From NCBI GenBank assembly GCA_934096945.1, contig CAKOND010000004.1, forward strand, positions 1 through 64,000: DNA of 64,000 bases. The letters are read 5' to 3'. Under the pieces are notes generated by a model, which made no database searches, had not been told where the DNA came from, and worked only from the letters and a program-made list of their open reading frames with translations. The DNA comes from an uncultured Bacilli bacterium (GTDB lineage: Bacteria > Bacillota_I > Bacilli_A > RF39 > UBA660). Positions 52,064 through 60,904 of this stretch are shown here, piece by piece. How positions within the stretch are numbered: position 1 is the first letter of the stretch; every line of letters begins with the position of its first letter. The translations under genes were made by a program, and so were the position numbers.

Positions 52064-52505
52064 AATGATTAAGTAAAAAAAGTAATTATCCTTATAATGT
52101 TATCAATTTTAATAATACTAGTTTTAGTTCTAGCAATATCATCTGCTTTTATGAAAACTGTAGATGATGGAAATAATATAACTGAAGTAAGTCTGTCTAG
52201 CTGTGCTAAAATAAAATTAAACGGAATTAATTCAATTAGTTTAACTAATAGCTATCCGATGTCAAGAAATAAAGGATTACAAACAATTCCATATTCATTT
52301 ACAGTATCTTCATATTGTGATAGCTATGTTGGATTTAATTTATACCTTGCGATACTTGAAAGTAGTATACTAGATATGTCAAATATTCATTATATTGTAA
52401 CTAAAAAAGGTTCAAAAGAAGCTTTATTGGAAGGCATATAACAGATTTAGAAGAAGAAACCAGTTTTAGTGATGCTGAAAAAACAGAATTAAAAACTTCA
52501 GATTA
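52064..52505 (+). pseudogene. Broken secreted surface-protein gene
   Basis: GGTGAT and ATG 52064 (MIK) start a hydrophobic leader that is interrupted by an immediate stop. The leader continues in another frame as MLSILIILVLVLAISSAFMK, followed by a Ser/Asn-rich extracellular-type region to 52441. A second shift near 52440 joins it to ITDLEEETSFSDAEKTELKT and a stop at 52505. The style matches the TasA/SipW-type remnants at 11.2-12.5 kb. The 114-residue open piece (52097-52441) is unlikely to be a full gene. Confidence 0.6.
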
Positions 52506-52517
52506 ACTTTCTGAAGC
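52493..52517. terminator. Hairpin between the broken gene and spoVB
   Basis: ACTTCAGA and TCTGAAGC pair (core CTTCAGA/TCTGAAG) around a short loop and are followed by T's on the plus strand. Both convergent stops lie within it. Confidence 0.55.
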
Positions 52518-54128
52518 TTTTTTCTTTCTTTTAAATTTATTTGATAATCTATCTCCGAGAAGTTTGTTAAGTAAATCTTTATTCATTAAATAATAAAGTG
52601 CTAAACAAGTAAGACCTATAAATCCTAGAGCTAGTAACATATATAATTTGCCTGTAATGTGATTAAATATAAGTGGTTTAATAATTAGGCATATTGCTAT
52701 TAATATTGTTATTGTTAATATAAGTTTTGGTATAGATTTAACTGTTTCTTTATAACTAAAGTTGTATTTATGATGTAGTGTATAAAGCGGAATTATTAAT
52801 GATAATATGTAACCAATTGTGGTTGCAAGTATTGCTCCATAGAATGGATATATGCCGAGTTTATTAAATAAGAATATTAAGGGAATGTCTAATATTGTTT
52901 TAGTAATTAATCCAGTTCCACATGATATGTAAATTAGTTTGGTTTTTGATAAGCCTTGGAGAGCACTACATATCATTATGTAAGCTGAGTCTAATATGGC
53001 AAGTAATATAGTATATTTGAATATTAATGGACCATAGAAACTTTCGCCATAGAATATTGTCCAAACCTGTTTTGAAAATATACTTAAGAATATTGAAAGG
53101 GGTAATATAACATATAAAAGCACTTGAAGGGTTTTGTTAAATTGTGAGTTTACTTCTTTCATATCTTTTTTAGTGTAAGATTCCACAATAGTTGGAATTA
53201 AGCTTATTACAAGTCCGGTTGCAATTGCAGTTACTACACTTACAAGTTTACTTCCCCAGGTGGTAAATACTGAGGATATTGTTTCTATGTCCCCAGCTGG
53301 GTAACCTATCCAATTTAAACCTTTGATAACTAATATCATATCAACAGTGTTATAAATACTATTAGCTACATTAATAACAATAAATGGAATACAATACCCA
53401 ATTAGTTTTTTAAATATTGTTTTCTTTTCATCTTTAGATACTTCTTCATATGGCACAAATAAATCTTTTTTTACTTTGTTTGTTTTAATAAGTAGATAAA
53501 GATATGAAACTAGAGCACCAGCACACGCTCCAAATACAGCGATACCAACAGCTTGGGCAGTTGATAAATGAAATACTTTTAGTGCTAAGTAAGAACCAAC
53601 TATAATTACTAAGACTCTTACAAACTGTTCAATTACTTGACCAATTGATGGAGCTGCAATGTAGTGATGACCTTGCAAGTATCCTCTGAAAATACTTAAT
53701 AGTGGTACAACTAAAATGGCAAATGATACACATCTGATTACAAATGCAACATCTGATACTGTGTTTCCTCCAGTTAAATCCCCAACTATGGCATTTGCTA
53801 TGATACTTGCTCCGAAGAAACATATACAAAATGATACAATAGAAAATATTCTTATTATTTTTTGTGAATATTTAAACATGTAAGTTTTTTCCTTCATTTT
53901 GCCTAATGTGTTGTATTCACTAGTGATTTTACTTATAGCAAGTGGTATACCTGCGGATGATATAATTAAAAAGAAATTATATATATTGTAGGCATATCCA
54001 TATAATGACCCACCATTTTCACCGATTATATTATAAAATGGAATTACGTAAAGTACTCCGAGTATTTTAGATAAAATTATGGCTATAGTTGCTATTAAAG
54101 CACCTTCGATAAATTCATTTTTTTTCAA
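52503..54128 (-). CDS. spoVB: SpoVB/MurJ-like polysaccharide-lipid flippase
   Basis: A 541-residue MATE/MOP-superfamily membrane protein with about 14 membrane segments. The N-terminus (EGALIATIAIILSKILGVLY) and FRGYLQGHHYIAAPSIGQVI are typical of the SpoVB/YtgP lipid II flippase group. SpoVB acts in cortex synthesis, and related members act in vegetative wall growth. Sequence alone does not separate SpoVB from YtgP, and the neighbourhood does not decide. It is transcribed against the adjacent ftsEX operon from a divergent promoter region. Confidence 0.82.
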   Translation of the reverse strand: MKKNEFIEGALIATIAIILSKILGVLYVIPFYNIIGENGGSLYGYAYNIYNFFLIISSAGIPLAISKITSEYNTLGKMKEKTYMFKYSQKIIRIFSIVSFCICFFGASIIANAIVGDLTGGNTVSDVAFVIRCVSFAILVVPLLSIFRGYLQGHHYIAAPSIGQVIEQFVRVLVIIVGSYLALKVFHLSTAQAVGIAVFGACAGALVSYLYLLIKTNKVKKDLFVPYEEVSKDEKKTIFKKLIGYCIPFIVINVANSIYNTVDMILVIKGLNWIGYPAGDIETISSVFTTWGSKLVSVVTAIATGLVISLIPTIVESYTKKDMKEVNSQFNKTLQVLLYVILPLSIFLSIFSKQVWTIFYGESFYGPLIFKYTILLAILDSAYIMICSALQGLSKTKLIYISCGTGLITKTILDIPLIFLFNKLGIYPFYGAILATTIGYILSLIIPLYTLHHKYNFSYKETVKSIPKLILTITILIAICLIIKPLIFNHITGKLYMLLALGFIGLTCLALYYLMNKDLLNKLLGDRLSNKFKRKKKASES

Positions 54129-54243
54129 AAAATATCATCTCCGTATGTAGTTATTATATTAAAATTATGTACTTGTTTCAAGTAAACATGAGTTAAATAC
54201 GTGTAAATTACATAAATTTGGCATTTATTTGATGCAGAAATCG

Positions 54244-54252
54244 TGATATAAT
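54244..54252 (+). promoter_or_regulatory. Extended -10 promoter of ftsEX
   Basis: TGATATAAT lies 17 bases before the ftsE ATG, so the leader would be very short. Confidence 0.5.
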
Positions 54253-54268
54253 TATGGTGGAGGACCAT

Positions 54269-54970
54269 ATGAAGTTTATAGAATTAAAAAATGTTAATAA
54301 AACTTATAAAAATGGAATTACTGCAGTAGCTGATATGACAGTTAGTGTAGCTAAGGGTGAGTTTGTTTTTGTTATTGGTCTAACTGCAAGTGGTAAATCA
54401 ACATTTATTAAGATGCTTTATAGAGAAGAAAAACCAACAAGTGGTACTGTTTTTGTTGGGGGATTAAATGTTGGTAAACTAAGAAATAGAAAAGTTTATA
54501 AGCTTAGAAGAAAAGTAGGTATTGTATTTCAAGACTTTAAATTATTACCTAGGCTTACAGTGTATGAGAATGTAGCATTTGCTTTAGAGTGTGTTGGTAT
54601 GAAGGGTTCTGAAATAAGACCTAAAGTTTTAAATGCTTTAGAAAGAGTTGGACTTAAAGAAAAGGTACGTTCTTTTCCGGGAGAACTTTCTGGTGGGGAA
54701 CAACAAAGAGTTTGTATTGCAAGGGCAATTGTTAATGAACCAAAATTATTAATTTGTGATGAACCAACAGGTAATCTAGACCCTGAAACTAGTGAAGAAA
54801 TTATGAAAGTAATTGAAAATATTAATAAGGAATTGGGTACAACTATAATTATGGCTACCCATGATAAAGATATTGTTAATAGAATGAAGAAAAGAGTTCT
54901 AGTTATTAATCATGGAGTTTTAACTCATGATTATGCGAAAGGAAGTTATAAGACAAATGAGGGCATGTAG
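54269..54970 (+). CDS. ftsE: Cell division ABC ATPase FtsE
   Basis: ATPase that with FtsX drives septal or lateral peptidoglycan hydrolases. Walker A is GLTASGKST (37-45), the signature LSGGEQQR, Walker B LLICDEPTGNLD and the H-loop ATHDKD are all present. Most FtsE proteins have GPSGAGKS in the P-loop; here Leu-Thr-Ala-Ser is unusual but keeps the key Gly-Lys-Ser. GGAGG supports ATG 54269 over the GTG/ATG further up. It overlaps ftsX. Confidence 0.95.
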   Translation: MKFIELKNVNKTYKNGITAVADMTVSVAKGEFVFVIGLTASGKSTFIKMLYREEKPTSGTVFVGGLNVGKLRNRKVYKLRRKVGIVFQDFKLLPRLTVYENVAFALECVGMKGSEIRPKVLNALERVGLKEKVRSFPGELSGGEQQRVCIARAIVNEPKLLICDEPTGNLDPETSEEIMKVIENINKELGTTIIMATHDKDIVNRMKKRVLVINHGVLTHDYAKGSYKTNEGM

Positions 54971-55850
54971 AATATTTTTTAGAAGTATAAGAGATGCTTT
55001 CAAAAGCGTCGTTAGAAACTTTTCTTTGAGTTTTGCATCAATTATGTGTACAACAATAACTCTTATTTTGGTGGCTGTAGCTATTGTGGCCGCCGCTAAT
55101 GTACAAAATGCAACTAAGTTAATTGAAGATGAACTTACAGTTGTTACATATCTTAAAAAAGATGTAACAGAGGAACAGATTGAAAATATAAAGACTGAAC
55201 TAAAAAGTTATAAAAATATTGATGAAGTAGAGTTTAAAAGTAAAGATGAATGGAAACTTGAAATGAGTAATTATGATGATTCATTTAAGACTGTTCTAGA
55301 TTATTTAGATGAAAATCCTTTGAAAGATTCTTTTGTTTTGAAGGTAAATGATGTTAAAAAATTAAGCGAAACAAGTGAATATGTTAAGGCTATAACTGGA
55401 GTTGATACTGTTAAGTATGGTGAAGGAATGGTTGAACAAGTAATATCTGTATTTGATGTTGTTCAAAAGATTGTTGTAGTTGTTGTAATTGCTTTGATTT
55501 TAGTAACTAGTTTCTTAATTAGTAATACTATTAAACTTACAATATTTAGTAGAAGAAATGAAATAGAAATTATGAGACTTGTTGGTGCTAGTAATATTAC
55601 TATTAAACTTCCTTTCTTGTTTGAAGGCTTAATTATTGGTTTAATTGGTTCAGTTATTCCGGTATGTATTACTATTTATGGTTATGTTATTCTTTATTCA
55701 AGACTTCATGGTAAATTATTTTCAAATATGATTATGCTTATTAAACCTTATCCATTTGTATTCTATGTTTCACTTATTGTGGTTGCAATTGGTGCTTTGG
55801 TTGGTATGTATGGCAGTATTAAAGCTGTTAGAAAGTACTTGAAGGTGTAA
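54957..55850 (+). CDS. ftsX: Cell division protein FtsX
   Basis: Permease-like partner of FtsE. Four membrane segments (first near residue 20, then a group of three in the C-terminal half) surround a periplasm-facing loop with TVVTYLKKDVTEEQI, typical of FtsX. The C-terminal SRRNEIEIMRLVGASN is the conserved cytoplasmic segment. ATG 54957 and ATG 54933 are both possible. The stop is two bases before the M23 hydrolase gene, its probable target. Confidence 0.94.
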   Translation: MRACRIFFRSIRDAFKSVVRNFSLSFASIMCTTITLILVAVAIVAAANVQNATKLIEDELTVVTYLKKDVTEEQIENIKTELKSYKNIDEVEFKSKDEWKLEMSNYDDSFKTVLDYLDENPLKDSFVLKVNDVKKLSETSEYVKAITGVDTVKYGEGMVEQVISVFDVVQKIVVVVVIALILVTSFLISNTIKLTIFSRRNEIEIMRLVGASNITIKLPFLFEGLIIGLIGSVIPVCITIYGYVILYSRLHGKLFSNMIMLIKPYPFVFYVSLIVVAIGALVGMYGSIKAVRKYLKV

Positions 55851-55852
55851 TT

Positions 55853-57091
55853 ATGAGTGCGAAAAAATTAAGTGGATATTTTGTTAGATATATTTTAGCA
55901 ATATTTATATTTGTTTCTTGTTTTATATTTAAGCCGGCGGATACATATGCTAAAGCAAATACTTTCGGAGAATTAAAACAGGAACTTGCTGATTTAAAAG
56001 CTAAACAACAAGCTAATAATAATAAAAAGAATTTGACTAAGAACCAAATTACATCTAAAAATAATGATATTAATAATGCTGAAAAAGAAATAGATAATGG
56101 TAGAGTTAAAATTGCAGAAGCTAAGCAAGTAATTGCCCAGACTGAAGTGAAAATACAAGAACTTGAAGAAAAAACTAATCAGTTGATGGAAGCTTATCAG
56201 ATAATGATGAGTAATAGTTCTTATATGGAGTTTGTTACAAATTCATCATCGATGACTGATTTAATTATGAGAATTGATGCAGTTAAAGAATTGTCTAACT
56301 ATAATAAAGATAAATTAACTGAATTTGAAGAGCTAATTAATACTAATAAACAAACACAAGTAGATTTAGCTAATTATGAAAAAAAATTAGAAGCTAATAT
56401 AGAAACTTATAAAAATAATATTCAGGCTTTACAAAATGATTTGGCTAGTCTTAATGAAATTGGAATGGATTTAGTTGATGAAATTAATTCTAAACAACAA
56501 CTTGTTGATTATTATAATAAAATTGGCTGTAAAAGTGAACAAACTTTGGAAGACTGTTCTAGAATTGCTGGTAATGATGCTTGGCTCAAGCCTTTAAATA
56601 AAGGAAGGGTTAATAGTAAATATGGTCAAAGAATTGATCCATTTACTGGTAAACTTAAGATACATAAAGCTGTTGATTTGGGAGGAAATGCGGAAGGTAC
56701 TAGTGTTTATTCAATTGGTAATGGTGTTGTTGTTGGTATAGTTGATGCTAAAAAAACAATGGCTAGAACTGGTAAAAAAGTTTGTGGTGGTAATCAAGTT
56801 TATATTCAATATGTTATTAAAGGTGAGTATTACACTGTTTTATATGCACACTTGCTTTCATATAATGTTTCTGTTTCACAAAAAGTAACGGCAGAAACAG
56901 TAATTGGAAGACAAGGTGGAGGAACTGGTACGAAGTCTTGGGAAAGATGTTCTACAGGTACTCATTTACATTTCCAAGTAAGTAAACATCAATATGAAGG
57001 ATATAATACTTTTGTTGCTTATAGTATTGTGCCACCAGGATATCCCGGAGGAGGAGGCTGGTTCTATTCAAGAACTCAGTACTTTAATTAA
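55853..57091 (+). CDS. FtsEX-associated murein hydrolase or activator (coiled coil plus M23)
   Basis: Signal peptide (about residues 10-34), long coiled coil (about 38-215) and C-terminal LytM/M23 domain. The zinc ligands and catalytic residues are intact: H271 and D275 (HKAVD), H333 (YAHL), and H371/H373 (HLHF). This is the EnvC/PcsB/CwlO layout, in which FtsEX bends the coiled coil to release the hydrolase. Intact ligands suggest real endopeptidase activity rather than an EnvC-like degenerate domain. AAGGTG precedes the ATG. Confidence 0.9.
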   Translation: MSAKKLSGYFVRYILAIFIFVSCFIFKPADTYAKANTFGELKQELADLKAKQQANNNKKNLTKNQITSKNNDINNAEKEIDNGRVKIAEAKQVIAQTEVKIQELEEKTNQLMEAYQIMMSNSSYMEFVTNSSSMTDLIMRIDAVKELSNYNKDKLTEFEELINTNKQTQVDLANYEKKLEANIETYKNNIQALQNDLASLNEIGMDLVDEINSKQQLVDYYNKIGCKSEQTLEDCSRIAGNDAWLKPLNKGRVNSKYGQRIDPFTGKLKIHKAVDLGGNAEGTSVYSIGNGVVVGIVDAKKTMARTGKKVCGGNQVYIQYVIKGEYYTVLYAHLLSYNVSVSQKVTAETVIGRQGGGTGTKSWERCSTGTHLHFQVSKHQYEGYNTFVAYSIVPPGYPGGGGWFYSRTQYFN

Positions 57092-57092
57092 T

Positions 57093-57590
57093 ATGAAAAT
57101 AGATACATTAGTGGTTGGTTCTTTGCAAGAAAATTGTTATATTGTTACTATTGGGGATAATTCTTTTATTGTTGATCCAGGCGATGAAGCAGAAAAAATA
57201 ATTAATGCTTGTAAAGATAAAAATATCAAAGAAATACTTATTACTCATCATCATTTTGATCATGTTGGAGCTTTAAAAAAACTTGAAGAACATTTTGGTT
57301 TACATGAAAATGTTAGAAGTGGTTTATTTGATTATGAAGTAATTAAAACTCCGGGACATACAGAAGATAGCTTAACTTATTATTTTCCTAAAGAAAAAGT
57401 TATGTTTACGGGTGACTTTCTATTTTATCACACAATTGGTAGATGCGATTTACCAAGTGGAAGTGAAGAAGATATTATAAAAAGTCTTGAACTAATAAGC
57501 AAGTATTCGGATGATATAGATGTTTATCCTGGGCATGGACCTAAGACAAATTTAGGAAAAGAAAAGCAGAATTTTAAATATTATTTTTAA
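57093..57590 (+). CDS. Metallo-beta-lactamase-fold hydrolase
   Basis: A 165-residue glyoxalase-II-like protein with THHHFDH, the GDFLFYHTIGR region and PGHGP, all ligands for two metals. The family commonly hydrolyses thioesters such as S-lactoylglutathione analogues, but the substrate is unknown here. The frame is open far into the previous gene, but the alignment starts at ATG 57093, one base after the M23 stop and without a Shine-Dalgarno sequence, so translation is likely coupled. Confidence 0.88.
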   Translation: MKIDTLVVGSLQENCYIVTIGDNSFIVDPGDEAEKIINACKDKNIKEILITHHHFDHVGALKKLEEHFGLHENVRSGLFDYEVIKTPGHTEDSLTYYFPKEKVMFTGDFLFYHTIGRCDLPSGSEEDIIKSLELISKYSDDIDVYPGHGPKTNLGKEKQNFKYYF

Positions 57591-57599
57591 ATATGTAAA

Positions 57600-57620
57600 A
57601 GGCACGTTGTGTCTTTTTTT
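57600..57620 (+). terminator. Short terminator after the MBL gene
   Basis: AGGCAC and GTGTCT form a weak stem followed by seven T's. Confidence 0.5.
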
Positions 57621-57686
57621 GTGTTGTCATCTATATTTTTTTGTGATATCATTATTTTAGAAATAAATAGGAAAAGGTGAAGATGA

Positions 57687-58334
57687 ATGAAGAAAAATGT
57701 TAATTTTAAAGTTATTCAAATATTTTTGTTAATTGCGATGATAATCTTGGTTTTAATTTTGTGTTTTATGAACTTAAAACATAAAAAAAATGAAAATATA
57801 GATGGTACATCAAATTTGTGGGATATATATGATTTAAATTTAACTGAAATGAAATATAATCTGGATAAAACGATGGATAAACCGAAGGAAAATGTCACTT
57901 GTGGTAATTTAAAAGGGATAACATTAAAAAATGACTCTTATGAAGCTTTGCTCAATAATTTAGGGTGTTATATTACTTTATATTATTATGGATTAATTGA
58001 ATATAATGAAACCTATCATAATCCTATAACTGATTATAGAAATAAACATGAAGTTACAGAAAAAGATATTTTGAATTTAAAGCATAATTTGAAAAATGAT
58101 GTTAATTTTTCTTCTAATTTAAAAGGTCTGTTAACGGTAAAAATTGATAAAGAAGGTTCTGGAAAAGATTTATATAATGTTGTTTCTGAATTTATTGATA
58201 AATTTGATGGTGCATTTTATGATAGCGGTAAAACATATCAAGAAATTTTTTCATATAAACTTGCTGAAATTTCTTATGTTACTTATTTGTCTGATTGGTT
58301 AAAGAATGAATATTATAATCTAGTGAAATATTAA
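57687..58334 (+). CDS. Single-pass membrane protein, unknown function
   Basis: Not recognised. The N-terminus has a basic stretch and one membrane segment (about residues 9-28), followed by an extracellular-type domain of about 185 residues with two cysteines (VTCGNLKGI and NLGCYITLYYYG). AGGTGAAG precedes the ATG, so it is probably expressed. It lies between two terminators and is likely monocistronic. It could be a lineage-specific envelope protein. Confidence 0.65.
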   Translation: MKKNVNFKVIQIFLLIAMIILVLILCFMNLKHKKNENIDGTSNLWDIYDLNLTEMKYNLDKTMDKPKENVTCGNLKGITLKNDSYEALLNNLGCYITLYYYGLIEYNETYHNPITDYRNKHEVTEKDILNLKHNLKNDVNFSSNLKGLLTVKIDKEGSGKDLYNVVSEFIDKFDGAFYDSGKTYQEIFSYKLAEISYVTYLSDWLKNEYYNLVKY

Positions 58335-58340
58335 AAAAAT

Positions 58341-58371
58341 ACCTCTGCAAAAATGATTTTGTAGAGGTTTT
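58341..58371 (+). terminator. Terminator of the membrane-protein gene
   Basis: ACCTCTGCAAAA and TTTTGTAGAGGT form a 12-position stem with one G-T pair, followed by TT and A's. Confidence 0.75.
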
Positions 58372-58379
58372 AAAATAAT

Positions 58380-58488
58380 TGAAAAGCCTAGTTATCGACA
58401 TAAAACTCCAGTAAATATAGTAAAATATGTCAATAACTGGCAATTTCAAGCCGATTTATTAAGAGATTATATAATGATTAATGATTAA
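58380..58488 (+). other. Possible coding remnant
   Basis: The stretch reads EKPSYRHKTPVNIVKYVNNW and QFQADLLRDYIMIND before a stop, with protein-like composition but no start codon. It could be the tail of a lost gene. The rest of 58372-58545 is AT-rich with nothing else recognisable. Confidence 0.3.
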
Positions 58489-58545
58489 AATTAATGTTAA
58501 TATTGAAGTTTTTTATAATGAAAAATTACATAAATTTAAATTGAT

Positions 58546-58576
58546 AAAACATCGACATTAAAATTGTCGATGTTTT
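58546..58576. terminator. Terminator of gerQ
   Basis: AAAACATCGACA (58546-58557) and TGTCGATGTTTT (58565-58576) form a 12-base-pair stem directly after the gerQ stop on the minus strand. Confidence 0.75.
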
Positions 58577-58577
58577 C

Positions 58578-58940
58578 TTAGTATGTTTTTTCTGAGAAAC
58601 TGTGAGAATAGATAATTGGTTCCATAAACTCAACATAGTTCAAATAAATTATTCTAATTAAGTACCAAAGATTATTAGTGTTATCTCTGATTATAAGATG
58701 GTCTCTGCCTGCTTCTTCAATTATGCCTTCATATACTTTGTTTTGCCATGCGCTACTGTCTGGGTATGAAACATAGGCTTTAATCTTTCTTCCTTTGTTA
58801 AGTCTTAGAATATTTTCTATATAACTTTGTTCATCAGGTAAATTATTGTTATTATTTACCTCAGTTACCGCCATATTTCCTGGTGGAGTTTGAAAACTTT
58901 GAGTAGGAAATGTTGGATTTTGATAGAAATTACCATTCAT
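58578..58940 (-). CDS. gerQ: Spore coat protein GerQ
   Basis: A 120-residue protein with an Asn/Gln/Pro-rich N-terminus and the conserved GerQ region DEQSYIENILRLNKGRKIKA, YEGIIEEAGRDHLIIRDN and IIYLNYVEF. In B. subtilis GerQ (YwdL) is a coat protein cross-linked by transglutaminase and needed for localisation of the cortex hydrolase CwlJ. No cwlJ gene is adjacent. GAGGTG lies before the ATG. Divergent from the YitT-type gene. Confidence 0.9.
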   Translation of the reverse strand: MNGNFYQNPTFPTQSFQTPPGNMAVTEVNNNNNLPDEQSYIENILRLNKGRKIKAYVSYPDSSAWQNKVYEGIIEEAGRDHLIIRDNTNNLWYLIRIIYLNYVEFMEPIIYSHSFSEKTY

Positions 58941-59040
58941 TTTTAAAATTCACCTCTAAAACAATATATGTTTTTTAATATTAATAATTGCTAAAAATTA
59001 AATATTAGTTTATAATTAATATAGAAAAGTGGTTAAAAAA

Positions 59041-59916
59041 ATGGAAAAGATAAATTATAAAGAAATTATTTTTGATGGATGTTCTTTGGTTTTCGGGTTA
59101 TTCTTTTATGCTTTATGTTTTAATTTGTTTTTAACTCCGAATGATTTAGTTGTATCTGGTTTTAGTGGTATTGCTATTGTTATGCAAAAAATATTTGGAT
59201 GGACACCATCAATATTTTTGTTATGTGCCAATGTAATTTTACTTATTATTTGCTATATATTTTTAGGATGGAGTACTACAAAGAAAAATATTGTTGGTTC
59301 ATTGCTTTATCCCCTTATGGTTACTATTTCCCTTCCTATGGCTACTTTCTTAAGTAAATATCTTATAACTGAAGACTTTTATTTAACATTATTATTTGCC
59401 CTTATTTTGTATGGCATAAGTACTGGATTTATTTATAGAAGCGGTTTTACTGCTGGTGGTTCTGATATTATAATGCAAATTATTAATAAATATTGTAAAG
59501 TTAGTGAATCAAAGGCTATGATATTTGCAAATGGACTTATTATTGTGTCTGGAATGTTTGTTTTCGGTTTTACTAATGGAGTTTATTCTTTTATAATTTT
59601 GTATTGTTCTACTTTCTTTGTTGATAAAATTATGTTTGGTATTTCTGATAGTAAATTATTTTATATATATACTAGGAAAACTAGAAAGATAAAGAAATTA
59701 ATTTTGGAAGAATTTGAAACAGGATTTACTACGATACCTGGTACTGGTGGATATTCACATAAAAATGGTGTTATAATTATGTGTGCTGTTTCTAACAATG
59801 ATTATTATAATTTAAAGAAAAGAATTTTAGAAATTGATCCTAGTGCTTTTATGATTATTGATAAATGTTATGAAGTTAATGGAGGAGTAAAGCGAAGTAA
59901 TATTCCATTTTTATAA
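59041..59916 (+). CDS. YitT-family membrane protein
   Basis: DUF161 (YitT) membrane domain with five to six hydrophobic segments (about residues 10-170) and a C-terminal DUF2179 domain (about 205-290, GFTTIPGTGGYSHKNGVIIM). The AGGSDIIMQIINKY motif is conserved. Function unknown; the family is common in Firmicutes. ATG 59041 is preferred to GTG 59029. Confidence 0.9.
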   Translation: MEKINYKEIIFDGCSLVFGLFFYALCFNLFLTPNDLVVSGFSGIAIVMQKIFGWTPSIFLLCANVILLIICYIFLGWSTTKKNIVGSLLYPLMVTISLPMATFLSKYLITEDFYLTLLFALILYGISTGFIYRSGFTAGGSDIIMQIINKYCKVSESKAMIFANGLIIVSGMFVFGFTNGVYSFIILYCSTFFVDKIMFGISDSKLFYIYTRKTRKIKKLILEEFETGFTTIPGTGGYSHKNGVIIMCAVSNNDYYNLKKRILEIDPSAFMIIDKCYEVNGGVKRSNIPFL

Positions 59917-59947
59917 TATTTGTGATATAGTAATTACGTGATTAATT

Positions 59948-60904
59948 ATGAAAAAAATTGTTATATTTGGTGGAGGAAGTGGTCTTTCTCAACTTTTAAA
60001 AGGTATTAAACTTTTTCCCGTAGAAATAACTGCGGTTGTTTCTGTTGCTGATAATGGGGGAAGTACTGGTTTACTTAGAAGAGAACTTAATATTCCCGCG
60101 GTTGGTGATATTACGAAAGTTATGCTTAGTATGGCTGATACAAATAGTGATGTTATTGATTTAATGAATTATCGTTTTACTAAGTCTAAATCTTTAGGCA
60201 TTCATTCTGTTAAAAATTTGCTTTTGATGGCTTTAATGGATTTAAAAGGTAATTTTGCTGGTGCAATGCCAGTTATGGAAAAGTTACTCGATGTTAAGGG
60301 TAATGTTTTACCTTTAACTGAAGATAATGTAAATTTAGTTGGTATTACTTCAAGTGGTAAAAAAGTTTATGGGGAACATGAACTTACTAAATGCGCAAAT
60401 AAAATTGTAGAAGTTAAATATGACAAAGAAATAAAAGTAAATCCTAATGTTACTCGCGCTGTTGAGGAAGCTGATTTGATTATTTTTTCATCTGGTAGTT
60501 TACTTACAAGTATTGTGCCACATTTAATTAATAAAAAGTTAGTGCATGCTATTAATAATGCTAGAGCTGATAAAGTATATATTTGTAATTTGTTTACTCA
60601 ACCTGGTGAAACAGATGATTTTACTGTAAAAGATCATATTGATTATTTGGAAAAATATTTAGGTAAAGGTAGTATAGATGTTGTTATTGCTAATAATGAA
60701 GTCATCGATAGTGATTTAGCTAATAAATATGCATCGGAAGAACAAAAAGATCCTGTTATTTTGGACATGCATGAACTTGATGAAAGTAATATTTATGTTA
60801 TACAAGATAAATTATTTACTATTGAGGATGGTTGGTATAGACATGATGCGCTAAAAACAGGATATTTATTATTCTCATACTTAATGGATGGTAAAAGAAA
60901 ATGA
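59948..60904 (+). CDS. yvcK: YvcK (gluconeogenesis/morphology factor)
   Basis: CofD-like nucleotide-sugar-binding protein that in B. subtilis supports cell shape under gluconeogenic growth. GGGSGLSQLLKGIK and VSVADNGGSTGLLRRE are signature motifs. The 318 residues are full length. First gene of a chain of overlapping genes; rapZ, usually before it, is absent. It overlaps whiA by four bases. Confidence 0.95.
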   Translation: MKKIVIFGGGSGLSQLLKGIKLFPVEITAVVSVADNGGSTGLLRRELNIPAVGDITKVMLSMADTNSDVIDLMNYRFTKSKSLGIHSVKNLLLMALMDLKGNFAGAMPVMEKLLDVKGNVLPLTEDNVNLVGITSSGKKVYGEHELTKCANKIVEVKYDKEIKVNPNVTRAVEEADLIIFSSGSLLTSIVPHLINKKLVHAINNARADKVYICNLFTQPGETDDFTVKDHIDYLEKYLGKGSIDVVIANNEVIDSDLANKYASEEQKDPVILDMHELDESNIYVIQDKLFTIEDGWYRHDALKTGYLLFSYLMDGKRK

